From Demequina subtropica (GTDB taxonomy: Bacteria > Actinomycetota > Actinomycetes > Actinomycetales > Demequinaceae): 64,000 nucleotides of DNA. Below, piece after piece: positions 42,541-50,818 of the stretch (position 1 is the first letter of the stretch; every line of letters begins with the position of its first letter). The position numbers and the translations under genes are program-made. The notes beneath the pieces are model-generated. The model saw only the letters and a program-made list of their open reading frames with translations. It did no database searches and was not told the origin of the DNA. The stretch is taken from positions 190,547 through 254,546 of the forward strand of contig NZ_BBMB01000011.1 of the NCBI RefSeq assembly GCF_000971235.1, given 5' to 3'.

Positions 42541-44352
42541 ATGCGCAAGCCCACCCTCGCCTTCGCCGGCCTCGTGACCGGCGCCCTGATGCTGACCGGC
42601 TGCTCGACCACCACCGCCGACACGGCCGCCGAGGAGGCGACCACCTCCGAGGACACGACCGCGACCGAGACGACCTCGACCGCCACGACCAGCGACTTCA
42701 CCGAGGTCGAGTACTCGGGGCTCCAGGTCAAGGACGAGGACCTCACGGTCGACGAGTCCGCCGCCGTGGACATCGTGCTCGCCGACGGCGCGACCGAGGC
42801 GGTCGACGGCGTGACCGTCGACGGCGACACCGTCACCATCACCGAGGGCGGCGTCTACCGGCTCTCCGGCACCCTCACCGCCGGTCAGGTGGTGGTCGCC
42901 ACCGACGACAAGGACGTCACGCTCATCCTCGACGGCGTCGACATCACCGCCGCGGACACCGGCGCGCTCGACATCGAGGACGCCGACGAGGTGATCATCC
43001 TGCTCGCGGACGGCTCGACCAACACCATCTCCGACGCGGTGGACGCGACCGCCAGCACCGACGAGGACTACGACGGTCCCAACGCCGCGCTGTTCTCGCG
43101 CTCCGACCTCTGGATCACCGGCGAGGGCTCCCTCACCGTCAACGGTGTCGCGAACGACGGCATCACCTCGAAGGACGGCCTGGTCATCGACTCCGGCACC
43201 ATCTCCGTCACCGCGACGGACGACGGCATCCGCGGCAAGGACTACCTGGTCGTCACCGGCGGCGACATCACGGTCGAGGCCGGCGGCGACGGTCTCAAGG
43301 CCGACAACGAGAACCTGGCGAACGACGACGGCGCCGCCGTCGGCGTCGCGTGGATCTCCGGCGGCACGCTCGACATCACCGCGGGCGTCGACGGCATCGA
43401 CGCGTACTACCAGGTGACGATCGAGGGCGGCGAGCTCAGCATCGCCGCCGACGACGACGGCATCACCACGAGCGGCGTGCTGCACATCGTCGACGGCACG
43501 GTCGACATCACGCAGTCCTACGAGGGCCTCGAGGGTCGGGTCATCCGGCTCAGCGGCGGCGCCGGCACCATCGTGTCGAGCGACGACGGCTTCAACGTGA
43601 GCTCCGGCTCGGGCTCCACCGCGGGCGACGGCACGGCGGACGTCGGAGGCGGGATGGGCGGCGGCATGGGCGGCGGCGACCGCGGCGATCGCTCCGGCGG
43701 CCCGGGCGCGGCGCCGAGCTCGACGGACACCGATGACTCGACGGCCTCCACGACGGCCACGACCGCCGCGTACACGACCACGGCATCGTCCGACGACGGC
43801 GCGACGGACGCGACCACCGTCGCGGGCGGCGGCGGCATGGGCGGCTTCGGCCAGGCCGAGGAGGGCCTCGAGCTCGAGATCACGGGCGGCACCTGGTACA
43901 TCGACGCCGAGGGCGACGGGCTCGACTCCAACGGCGACGCGGTCATGACCGGCGGCACCGTGGTGATCGACGGCCCCACCAACAACGGCAACGGCGCGGT
44001 CGACACCAACGGCGAGTTCACCATCAGCGGCGGCACCCTGGTCGCGTCGGGCTCCTCCGGCATGCTCGAGGCGCCCGAGGCCGACGGTCAGGGGGTCCTC
44101 ACCATCGCCTTCGCCTCCGCGATCGAGGCCGGCACCACCATCACGGTCTCGGACTCGGACGGGGACGCGGTCGCGACCTACACGACCGGCAAGGTCTCGC
44201 AGTCGGTGGTGCTGTCCAGCGACGCCATCGTCTCCGGCGAGAGCTACACCGTCTCCACGGGCGGCACGGTGAGCGGCGACGCCTTCCACGGCCTCGTGGT
44301 CGGGGACGGTGCGTCCGGCGCCACCGAGCTCGGCACGGTGACCGCGGGCTGA
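42541..44352 (+). CDS. Carbohydrate-binding beta-helix lipoprotein (Cthe_2159-like)
   Basis: A 603-residue lipoprotein: signal peptide with lipobox LTGC, a Thr/Glu/Ala-rich linker (about 22-55), then a long acidic right-handed beta-helix with repeats such as DGIRGKDYLVVTGGDITVEAGGDG (quoted in part) and GDGLDSNGDAVMTGG. A Gly/Ser/Thr-rich insert is at about 365-440. Aspartate-rich turns suggest Ca2+ binding, as known for Cthe_2159, which binds pectin-like acidic sugars. It is the last gene of the operon and very low in Lys and Arg. Confidence 0.82.
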   Translation: MRKPTLAFAGLVTGALMLTGCSTTTADTAAEEATTSEDTTATETTSTATTSDFTEVEYSGLQVKDEDLTVDESAAVDIVLADGATEAVDGVTVDGDTVTITEGGVYRLSGTLTAGQVVVATDDKDVTLILDGVDITAADTGALDIEDADEVIILLADGSTNTISDAVDATASTDEDYDGPNAALFSRSDLWITGEGSLTVNGVANDGITSKDGLVIDSGTISVTATDDGIRGKDYLVVTGGDITVEAGGDGLKADNENLANDDGAAVGVAWISGGTLDITAGVDGIDAYYQVTIEGGELSIAADDDGITTSGVLHIVDGTVDITQSYEGLEGRVIRLSGGAGTIVSSDDGFNVSSGSGSTAGDGTADVGGGMGGGMGGGDRGDRSGGPGAAPSSTDTDDSTASTTATTAAYTTTASSDDGATDATTVAGGGGMGGFGQAEEGLELEITGGTWYIDAEGDGLDSNGDAVMTGGTVVIDGPTNNGNGAVDTNGEFTISGGTLVASGSSGMLEAPEADGQGVLTIAFASAIEAGTTITVSDSDGDAVATYTTGKVSQSVVLSSDAIVSGESYTVSTGGTVSGDAFHGLVVGDGASGATELGTVTAG

Positions 44353-44361
44353 CGCCCCCCG

Positions 44362-44458
44362 CTGACAGCCGCAACGGAATCGCGAACGACGCGCCGGTGC
44401 ATCGGCCCACGACGGCCGATGCACCGGCGCGTCGCCATGAGATCCGTTGGCGCTGTCA
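44362..44458. repeat. Large hairpin element, family copy C
   Basis: The outer arms are TGACAGCCGCAACGGA (44363-44378) and TCCGTTGGCGCTGTCA (44443-44458). The inner stem is a perfect 20 bp (44388-44407 with 44414-44433) around CACGAC. The outer arms match copy B, while the inner arm has diverged. It lies 10 bp after the lipoprotein stop codon and probably ends the operon. Confidence 0.7.
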
Positions 44459-44493
44459 AGGGAGAGGGCGGCTCCCCGCGACCTCGCATCCCG

Positions 44494-44511
44494 CTCCCAG
44501 CGTTCTCCCAG
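44494..44511. promoter_or_regulatory. OmpR-type direct-repeat box, site 2
   Basis: CTCCCAG at 44494-44500 and 44505-44511, the same 11-bp period and almost the same spacer as site 1 (CGTT against GGTT). A TATTGATA -10-like element starts at 44525. No recognisable gene follows for 270 bp, only a candidate RNA and a terminator. Confidence 0.6.
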
Positions 44512-44539
44512 GCGGCGCCGTGAGTATTGATACCAGGGC

Positions 44540-44803
44540 CCCCACCCCCCCAGGGGTCCCGAGCCGAGAGGCGCCCATGGTCGCCGGTCGGCCCGTCCAT
44601 CGCTCGCGTTCCCTTCCCACCTCCCGGAGGGACCGCGACGGACGGGCCGGGCCGGCAGGCTCCGGATCTGATGACCGGCTTCGGCCGGGCCGGAGCAGGG
44701 CCGCGGACGCCTCTCGGCTCGCCCCCCTCGGGGCGGCGGCTGCCAACGTCGTCCCGACCGATACGCGAGGCCCCTGGTGACTGCCAACACCGGGGGCCTC
44801 GCG
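44540..44803 (+). ncRNA. Candidate regulated RNA in a 456-bp gene-free stretch
   Basis: The region between box 2 and a strong terminator (44764-44803) has several GC-rich hairpins, for example GACCGGCTTCGGCCGG near 44670. The only ORF with a possible start (44577-44780, 67 residues) is arginine-rich and looks like noise. The layout of response-regulator box, -10 element and terminator suggests a small RNA controlled by the two-component system. Confidence 0.4.
44764..44803. terminator. Strong hairpin terminator
   Basis: A 16-bp stem with one G-U pair, CGCGAGGCCCCTGGTG against CACCGGGGGCCTCGCG, around an 8-nt loop. It lies 6 bp before the LysR stop codon and could serve both strands. Confidence 0.75.
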
Positions 44804-44808
44804 GCGTC

Positions 44809-45687
44809 TCACAGGCCGGTGACCAGCAGCTCCGCGAAGGCGCGCGCGGCGGGCGCCGGCGACGCGGGCAGGGCCACGAAGATGTCGCGGTAGGTCGCGG
44901 TGCGGGTGGGCACGGCGACGATGCCGGGGATGGCGGGGCTCGCGTCGAGCGCCATGCGCGTGAGCAGGGCGACGCCCAGGCCCTCGGCGATGAGCCGCTG
45001 CGCGGCGATGTAGTCCTCCGTGACGAACGCGATGTGGGGGTCGAAGCCGGCCTCCCCGGCGGCCGCGACCAGGTGGGTGCGGCAGCGGATGCAGCCGGAG
45101 ATCCAGCGCTCGTCGGCGAGCGCCGCCATGTCGACCGCGGGGCGGGACGCGAGCGGATGGGTCTCGGGCAGGATCGCGAGGTACTCGTCGCGCCCGAGCG
45201 GCGTGGTGGGCATGTCGAGGGGCGGCGGCGTCGCGGCATCGGAGAAGCCGATGACCAGGTCCGCGGCGCCCTCGCGCAGCAGGGCGAGCGCGGGGTCCGT
45301 CTCGGTCTCCTCGAGGCCGATCTCGATGCCGGGGTAGGTGCGAGCGAACTGCGCGAGCGGGCGCGGGAGCACGGTCGCGCAGAACGAGGTGAACGCCGCG
45401 ATGCGCAGCGTCCCCACGCGCAGCTCGGAGTGGTGGTGCAGCGCGCGCTCCGCGTCCTCGAGGCTCGCGGCGATCGCATCGGCATGCGCGACGAGCGCCT
45501 CGCCTGTCGCGGTGAGGCGGGTGACCCGGCCGGCGCGCAGGGTCAGCGGCACGCCCGCCCGGCGCTCCAGCGCGCGCAGGTGGTGCGCGACGGTCGGCTC
45601 GCTCAGCTGGAGGGCGCGCGCCGCCGCGGCCTTCGACCCGTGCCGGGCCACCTCGCGGAGGATGAGCAGACGTTCGACATCGATCAC
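44809..45687 (-). CDS. LysR family transcriptional regulator
   Basis: A 292-residue regulator: winged helix at residues 1-60 (LLILREVARHGSKAAAARALQLSEPTVAHHLRALE, split across 8-42) and a periplasmic-binding-protein-like effector domain from about 90. It is divergent from the class V aminotransferase-like gene with a 78-bp gap, the usual layout for a LysR activator and its target. The effector is unknown. Confidence 0.9.
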   Translation of the reverse strand: MIDVERLLILREVARHGSKAAAARALQLSEPTVAHHLRALERRAGVPLTLRAGRVTRLTATGEALVAHADAIAASLEDAERALHHHSELRVGTLRIAAFTSFCATVLPRPLAQFARTYPGIEIGLEETETDPALALLREGAADLVIGFSDAATPPPLDMPTTPLGRDEYLAILPETHPLASRPAVDMAALADERWISGCIRCRTHLVAAAGEAGFDPHIAFVTEDYIAAQRLIAEGLGVALLTRMALDASPAIPGIVAVPTRTATYRDIFVALPASPAPAARAFAELLVTGL

Positions 45688-45765
45688 CGGACCATCATCT
45701 CATCGAGGTCTGGGTGCTGGTCATGCGGTCTTGTGGTGGTGTCGGCGCACGGTGAGCATGGGGGC

Positions 45766-46797
45766 ATGCTCGACATCGCCTCGGCCTTCCGCCCCGCACC
45801 CGGGTACCTCGACACGCCGTCGTACGGGCTGCCCGCCCGCGCGACCGCCGCAGCCGTGCGGCACGCCGTGCGGGCGTGGGAGCGCGGCACCCTCGACCCG
45901 GTCGCGCTCGACGGCGCGGTCGACCGCATGCGCGTGGCCTTCGCGGCGCTGGTCGGGACGCGGGCGGAGGACATCGCCCTCGCGGGCTCGACGTCGCAGG
46001 TGGTGGGCATGGTCGCCGCCTCGCTCCCCGACGGCGCGCGCGTGGTGATCGCCGAGGGCGACTTCTCCTCGGTGATGCTGCCGTTCACCCACGACCCGCG
46101 GCTCGACGTGCGCGTGGTGCCGCTCGCGCGCATCGTCGCCGAGACCCTGAGCGGCGCGGACCTGGTCGCCGTGAGCGCGGTCCAGAGCGCCGACGGCGCG
46201 GTGCTCGACCTCACGGCGCTCGCGGACGCCGCCCGGGTGTCGGGCACCCGCACGCTGCTCGACGTCAGCCACGCCGCGGGCTGGATGACGCTCGACGCGC
46301 GCGCGTTCGACGTGGTGGTCGCGAGCACCTACAAGTGGCTCGGGACGCCCCGCGGGATCGCGCTGGCCGCCGTGCGGCCCGAGGCGGCCTGGGTCCGCCC
46401 CGTCGCGGCGAGCTGGTACGGCGCCGACTGTCCGTGGTCCGCGCTCTACGGTCCCCACGTGGAGCTGAGCGAGAGCGCGCGGCGGCTCGACACGTCGCCG
46501 CCGTGGCAGCTCGTCGAGGCCGGTGCGGTGGCGCTCGAGCTCCTGGTGCGCCAGGGCGTCGAGAGCATCGGCCGCCACAGCGTGGGCCTCGCGGACGGCC
46601 TGCGCGCGCGCCTCGGCCTCGCGCCAGGCGCGTCGCCCATCGTCTCCCTCGCCGGCGTCGACGCGGCCGTGCTCGCCCGTGCGGGGATCCGGGCCGCGGG
46701 CCGCGGCGGGCGCGTCCGCCTCGGCTTCTATCTCTACAACGACGAGCGCGACGTCGATGCCGTGGCGAACGCCCTGCGTGTCGCGCACGCCGCCTGA
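45766..46797 (+). CDS. Class V aminotransferase-like PLP enzyme
   Basis: A 343-residue PLP enzyme of the NifS/isopenicillin-epimerase/kynureninase-like group. LLDVSHAAGWMTLD precedes the Schiff-base Lys in VVASTYKWLGTPRG. It lacks a sulphur-transfer Cys loop, so it is probably not a cysteine desulfurase for FeS assembly. The start is the ATG at 45766. It is likely controlled by the divergent LysR protein; the substrate is unknown. Confidence 0.85.
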   Translation: MLDIASAFRPAPGYLDTPSYGLPARATAAAVRHAVRAWERGTLDPVALDGAVDRMRVAFAALVGTRAEDIALAGSTSQVVGMVAASLPDGARVVIAEGDFSSVMLPFTHDPRLDVRVVPLARIVAETLSGADLVAVSAVQSADGAVLDLTALADAARVSGTRTLLDVSHAAGWMTLDARAFDVVVASTYKWLGTPRGIALAAVRPEAAWVRPVAASWYGADCPWSALYGPHVELSESARRLDTSPPWQLVEAGAVALELLVRQGVESIGRHSVGLADGLRARLGLAPGASPIVSLAGVDAAVLARAGIRAAGRGGRVRLGFYLYNDERDVDAVANALRVAHAA

Positions 46798-46882
46798 TCC
46801 GTCCCTCGCGCGCCGCCGACCCGGGTGATGTGGGCGCGCCTCCGCGCCGGTTACGCTTGCCGGATCGGGGGCAGGAGGGACG

Positions 46883-48652
46883 ATGCGCATCGCACCACGG
46901 ATCGCCGCGGCGGCGTCCGCGCTGCTGCTGCTTGCGGGCTGCACCGGCGACGAGCAGCCGGATCCCGGGCCCAGCGCCACGGGCGCGCCGACCACGGACG
47001 CCGGCGTCCCCGTCAGCCGTGAGGGGCACGTCGAGAACCCCTACGAGGGCGCGACGATGTACGTGAACGCGGACTGGACCGCGAACGTCCTCTCGACCGC
47101 AGGGGAGACCGCCGACTCGTTCCTCGCGGACGACATGCGCGCGCTGTCGACGCAGCCGACCGGCGTGTGGCTCGACCGCATCAAGACCATCGCCGGGACG
47201 GACTCCGTCCGGGGTCTCGAGGCGCACCTCGACGACGCGGTGAGGCAGGCCGCGAACGATCCCGACGGCGCGCCCGTCGTGGTGACGCTCGTGATCTACG
47301 ACCTCCCGGGCCGCGACTGCTACGCGCTCGCCTCGAACGGCGAGCTCTCCGCCAACCAGGAGGACATGGCGCGGTACCGCACCGAGTACATCGACGCGAT
47401 CGTGGACATCCTCGCGCGGGACGAGTACGCGGACCTGCGCATCGCCGCCGTGATCGAGCCCGACTCCCTGCCCAACCTCGTGACCAACGCGGATGCGGAG
47501 GCGTGCCAGGAGGCGGCGCCGTACTACCGCGAGGGCATCGTGTACGCCCTCGACACGTTCGCGTCGCTCGCGAACGTGTACTCGTACCTGGACGCCGCGC
47601 ATGCCGGCTGGCTCGGATGGCCGGACAACGCGGGTGCGGCGGCGGCGCTGTTCGCGGAGGTCGCCCAGGAGACCCAGTCGGGCTTCGCGTCGATCGACGG
47701 CTTCGTCACGGACACCGCGAACACCACGCCGCTCGAGGAGCCGTTCCTCGAGGCCGGGGCCCAGGTGGGCGGGCAACCCGTGGAGGCCGCATCGTTCTAC
47801 CAGTACAACCCCGACCTCGACGAGGCCTCGTGGGCCGCCGACCTGTGGCAGCGCCTGGTCGCCGCCGGCTTCCCCGAGTCCACCGGCATGGTGATCGACA
47901 CGAGCCGCAACGGTTGGGGAGGCCCCGACCGCCCGACCGCCGCCTCGACCTCGAACGACCTCGAGACCTATGTGGACGAGTCCCGGGTGGACCGCCGCGG
48001 GCATCGGGGCGCGTGGTGCAACGTGTCCGGCGCCGGGATCGGCGAGCGGCCCGTCGCGTCGCCCGAGGGCTACCCCGACGCGCACCTCGACGCCTTCGTC
48101 TGGGTCAAGCCGCCGGGCGAGTCGGACGGCTCCTCGCGCCTGGTCGCGAACGATCAGGGCAAGGGCTTCGACGAGATGTGCGACCCGGCGTACCGCTCGG
48201 ACCGGCTCGACGGTCAGCTGACGGGCGCGCTCCCGGACGCGCCCATCTCGGGTGCGTGGTTCCCGGCGCAGTTCAGCGAGCTCGTCGCGAACGCGTACCC
48301 CGCCGTCGGGCAGGGGTCGGAGTCGGCCGGCGGCTCCACCTCGGGCGAGACCGAGGCGCCCACGATCGACGGGGCCTGCGCCGCGACGCTGACGATCGAG
48401 CAGATCTGGACCAACGGCTACACCGCGCGGGTGCTCGTCACGGCGAACGCCGACCTCAGCACGTGGGCGGTGATGCTCCCCGCAGGCACCCAGATCCGTG
48501 GCTCCGACTTCTGGAACGCGGAGCACAACGACGGCATCGCGACCCCCAAGGAGTGGAACGACGACCTCACGGCAGGCGCGACCGCGGACTTCAGCTACAT
48601 CGGGGAGGGCGATCCTCCCGCGGACGGTCCGCTCGAGTGCCGCGCGGAGTGA
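46883..48652 (+). CDS. GH6 cellulase lipoprotein with C-terminal CBM2-like module
   Basis: A 589-residue protein. It has a signal peptide with lipobox LLAGC. The GH6 catalytic domain (about 45-465) has WLDRI, VIYDLPGRDCYALASNGE (the Asp after Arg is the expected catalytic acid), VIEPDSLPNLVTN and WVKPPGESDG. A Ser/Gly linker and a CBM2-like beta-sandwich (about 480-585, with ACAATLTIEQIWTNGYTARV) follow. It hydrolyses cellulose by inversion. Lipid anchoring, not free secretion, is notable. The start ATG lies inside a GGACGATGC motif. Confidence 0.9.
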   Translation: MRIAPRIAAAASALLLLAGCTGDEQPDPGPSATGAPTTDAGVPVSREGHVENPYEGATMYVNADWTANVLSTAGETADSFLADDMRALSTQPTGVWLDRIKTIAGTDSVRGLEAHLDDAVRQAANDPDGAPVVVTLVIYDLPGRDCYALASNGELSANQEDMARYRTEYIDAIVDILARDEYADLRIAAVIEPDSLPNLVTNADAEACQEAAPYYREGIVYALDTFASLANVYSYLDAAHAGWLGWPDNAGAAAALFAEVAQETQSGFASIDGFVTDTANTTPLEEPFLEAGAQVGGQPVEAASFYQYNPDLDEASWAADLWQRLVAAGFPESTGMVIDTSRNGWGGPDRPTAASTSNDLETYVDESRVDRRGHRGAWCNVSGAGIGERPVASPEGYPDAHLDAFVWVKPPGESDGSSRLVANDQGKGFDEMCDPAYRSDRLDGQLTGALPDAPISGAWFPAQFSELVANAYPAVGQGSESAGGSTSGETEAPTIDGACAATLTIEQIWTNGYTARVLVTANADLSTWAVMLPAGTQIRGSDFWNAEHNDGIATPKEWNDDLTAGATADFSYIGEGDPPADGPLECRAE

Positions 48653-48664
48653 GGCGCGCGGCGC

Positions 48665-49342
48665 TCAGCCCGCGAGCTCGAGCCGACGCGCCTCGAGGCC
48701 GTCGAGCACCAGGCCGAGCGTGAACTCGAACTCCGCCTGCGTGTCGCACATGCTGAGCGCTCCCTCGGCCGCGTGCAGCTCCATGTCCGCCATCTCGAGC
48801 AGGTGCGGGAAGGTGGCCGCCATGGCACGCATCGCCGCCTCGTCGGGCTCTTCGTCCCCGCCGGGGGCGGGGTCGAAGAGCTCGTTCGAGAAGCCGAGCA
48901 CGAACGAGCCCAGCGCGTGGATCGCGCGATGCGCGAGCGCGTGGTCGAATCCCGCGGCGAGCAGCGTCCCCACGAGCTCGTTGTAGAGCACGAACGCGGA
49001 CGCGGGCGACTCCTCCTGCTGCGCGATCACGCTCGGCGCCCAGGGGTGGGAGAGCATGATGCGGCGTGCCTCGAGGCACCGCTCGCGCACCGTCGCGCGC
49101 CAGTTCGCGCGGTGGACGGCCGTGCCGGCCTCCGCGACCTCGGCCACCACGGCGTCGACCATGCCCGCGATCAGGGCCTTCTTGTCGGCGACGTGGTGGT
49201 AGAGCGACATCGCCTCGCGATCGAGCTCGTCGCCGATCGCACGCATCGTCACGGCTCGCATGCCGGACTCGTCGGCGAGCCGGACCGCGGCGTCGAGGAT
49301 GCGGGCGCGGGTGAGCGGCTCCTTCGCATGCTCGTCGGACAC
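48665..49342 (-). CDS. TetR family repressor (TetR_C-type)
   Basis: A 225-residue regulator: RARILDAAVRLADESGMRAVTMRAIGDELDREAMSLYHHV, split across residues 16-55, is the DNA-binding part of the TetR/ActR class. The GTG at 49340-49342, four bases after AGGAGG, is preferred to the upstream ATG at 49363. It is divergent from a DUF6326 gene with two operators between them, so it probably represses both. Confidence 0.9.
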   Translation of the reverse strand: MSDEHAKEPLTRARILDAAVRLADESGMRAVTMRAIGDELDREAMSLYHHVADKKALIAGMVDAVVAEVAEAGTAVHRANWRATVRERCLEARRIMLSHPWAPSVIAQQEESPASAFVLYNELVGTLLAAGFDHALAHRAIHALGSFVLGFSNELFDPAPGGDEEPDEAAMRAMAATFPHLLEMADMELHAAEGALSMCDTQAEFEFTLGLVLDGLEARRLELAG

Positions 49343-49366
49343 ATGACCTCCTGTTGCCTTCATGAA

Positions 49367-49399
49367 CCTTACGGCGTATGGTCGCCTTACGGTGTAAGG
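49367..49399. promoter_or_regulatory. Two TetR-type operators
   Basis: CCTTACGGTGTAAGG (49385-49399) is a perfect 6-3-6 palindrome, and CCTTACGGCGTATGG (49367-49381) is a copy with one mismatch. The centres are 18 bp apart. They fill the gap between the TetR and DUF6326 genes. Confidence 0.75.
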
Positions 49400-49418
49400 A
49401 CACATCCGGGGGGATCTC

Positions 49419-49880
49419 ATGAACTCGACCACCGCGACCACCCATGACCCGTCCACGGCCGCCTCGGCGGTCTCTCCGAGGACCGCGCCGTATCGGCAGC
49501 CGCGCACGCTGCTGTCCGCGCTCTGGCTCTTCGTGATCCTCAACTACCTCTACTGCGACGTCATCGGCTTCTTCGACAAGGACGTGATCCGCGACACCCT
49601 CGACGGCACCGGGGCGATGGGCGACTACGGGCAGCCTTTCCTGCTCGGCGCCTCGGTGCTCATGACCATCCCGATCTCCAACGTGCTGATCGCACGCATC
49701 GCGCCGCGCGCGCTGGTGCGGTGGGCATCGATCATCGGTGCCGGGGTCATGACGCTCGTGCAGGTCGCGACGCTGTTCGTCGGCTCGTTCACCGTCTACT
49801 ACGGCTACTTCTCGGCGATCGAGATCGGCACCACCATCGCGATCCTCATCGTCGCGTGGAGGTGGCGCGGCGTCGCATGA
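49419..49880 (+). CDS. DUF6326-like membrane protein
   Basis: A 153-residue protein with four helices (about 31-50, 72-90, 98-116 and 122-143). It resembles the DUF6326 family that recurs next to TetR genes in actinobacteria. The motif LWLFVILNYLYCDVIGFFD is characteristic. Function unknown, probably induced when the divergent TetR protein releases the operators. Confidence 0.75.
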   Translation: MNSTTATTHDPSTAASAVSPRTAPYRQPRTLLSALWLFVILNYLYCDVIGFFDKDVIRDTLDGTGAMGDYGQPFLLGASVLMTIPISNVLIARIAPRALVRWASIIGAGVMTLVQVATLFVGSFTVYYGYFSAIEIGTTIAILIVAWRWRGVA

Positions 49881-49907
49881 GAGCACGGGGCGCGATGCGC
49901 CGACCTC

Positions 49908-49955
49908 AGACGTGGAGCGCCGGCCGGGCGTGTGCTCGGCCGGCGCTCCACGTCT
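49908..49955. terminator. 18-bp perfect hairpin between convergent genes
   Basis: AGACGTGGAGCGCCGGCC pairs exactly with its complement (49938-49955) around a 12-nt loop. It lies between DUF6326 and proC, which converge, and would end both transcripts. Confidence 0.75.
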
Positions 49956-49963
49956 CGCTGGTC

Positions 49964-50809
49964 TCAGCCGGCGAGCTGCGCGCTCATCTCCCGGGTGCGG
50001 GCCACCGCGGCCCGCGCCCCGGCCGAGACGACCCCCTGAAGGCCGGCATCGGTCATCGCCTCGAGCGCGGCCAGGGTGACGCCGCCGGGGGAGCTCACGC
50101 GGCGGCGCAGCTCCTGCGGGGTCTCGCCTGACTCGGCGAGCAGCTGCGCGGCGCCCGCGAAGGTCTGCTGCGCGAGCAGCGCGGCGAGGTCGCGCTCGAG
50201 GCCCTGCATCACGCCCGCCTCCGTGAGCGCCTCGGTGAACGCGTAGAAGAAGGCGGGCGCGGAGCCCGCGACCACGGTCACCGCCTCGATCAGCTCCTCG
50301 GGCACCCGCACCACCAGGCCGGTCGCGCGCAGCATCGCCTCGGCGACGAGCAGGTGCTCCTCGGTCGCGTGCGCACCGGGCGACACGGACGTCGCGCCCC
50401 GTCCCACGACCGAAGGCGTGTTGGGCATGATGCGGATCACGGGCGTGCCCCCCGCGAGACGCTCCTCGTAGAACGAGGCGGGCAGCGCGGCCGCCACGGT
50501 GAGCACGAGCGCGCCGGGCTCGACCGCCGAGGCGATCTCCTCGAGCACGTCGGCCATCTGCTGGGGCTTGACCGCGAGCACCACCGCCTGGGCCCCGGCG
50601 ACGGCCTCCCGGTTGTCACCGGTGGCCTTGATCGCATGCGCCTGCACCAGGGCCTCGCGCTTCGCCTCGCCGCGGTTGGCGACCGTGATCGACTCGCCCG
50701 GCCAGCCCGCGACCTTCATCGCGGTGATGAGGGTGCCGCCGATGACGCCCCCGCCGATGACGGCGACGGTGGGCAGCGCGGACGGGGAGGACGTGGCTTC
50801 GATGCTCAT
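49964..50809 (-). CDS. proC: Pyrroline-5-carboxylate reductase
   Basis: A 281-residue enzyme for the last step of proline synthesis. The NADPH loop is VAVIGGGVIGGTLITAM (opening TVAVIGGG; residues about 13-28) and VLAVKPQQMADVL is typical. RIMPNTPSVVGRGATS contains the substrate loop, and the C-terminal dimer domain has SPGGVTLAALEAM. It is third in a probable operon after a membrane protein and a TetR gene. Confidence 0.95.
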   Translation of the reverse strand: MSIEATSSPSALPTVAVIGGGVIGGTLITAMKVAGWPGESITVANRGEAKREALVQAHAIKATGDNREAVAGAQAVVLAVKPQQMADVLEEIASAVEPGALVLTVAAALPASFYEERLAGGTPVIRIMPNTPSVVGRGATSVSPGAHATEEHLLVAEAMLRATGLVVRVPEELIEAVTVVAGSAPAFFYAFTEALTEAGVMQGLERDLAALLAQQTFAGAAQLLAESGETPQELRRRVSSPGGVTLAALEAMTDAGLQGVVSAGARAAVARTREMSAQLAG

Positions 50810-50818
50810 GCGTCCAAC

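Noticed and set aside
44577..44780. A 67-residue ORF with a purine-rich upstream region in the gene-free stretch
   Set aside because: Arginine-rich composition like frame-shadow ORFs, and no recognisable motif. The RNA explanation fits the promoter and terminator better.
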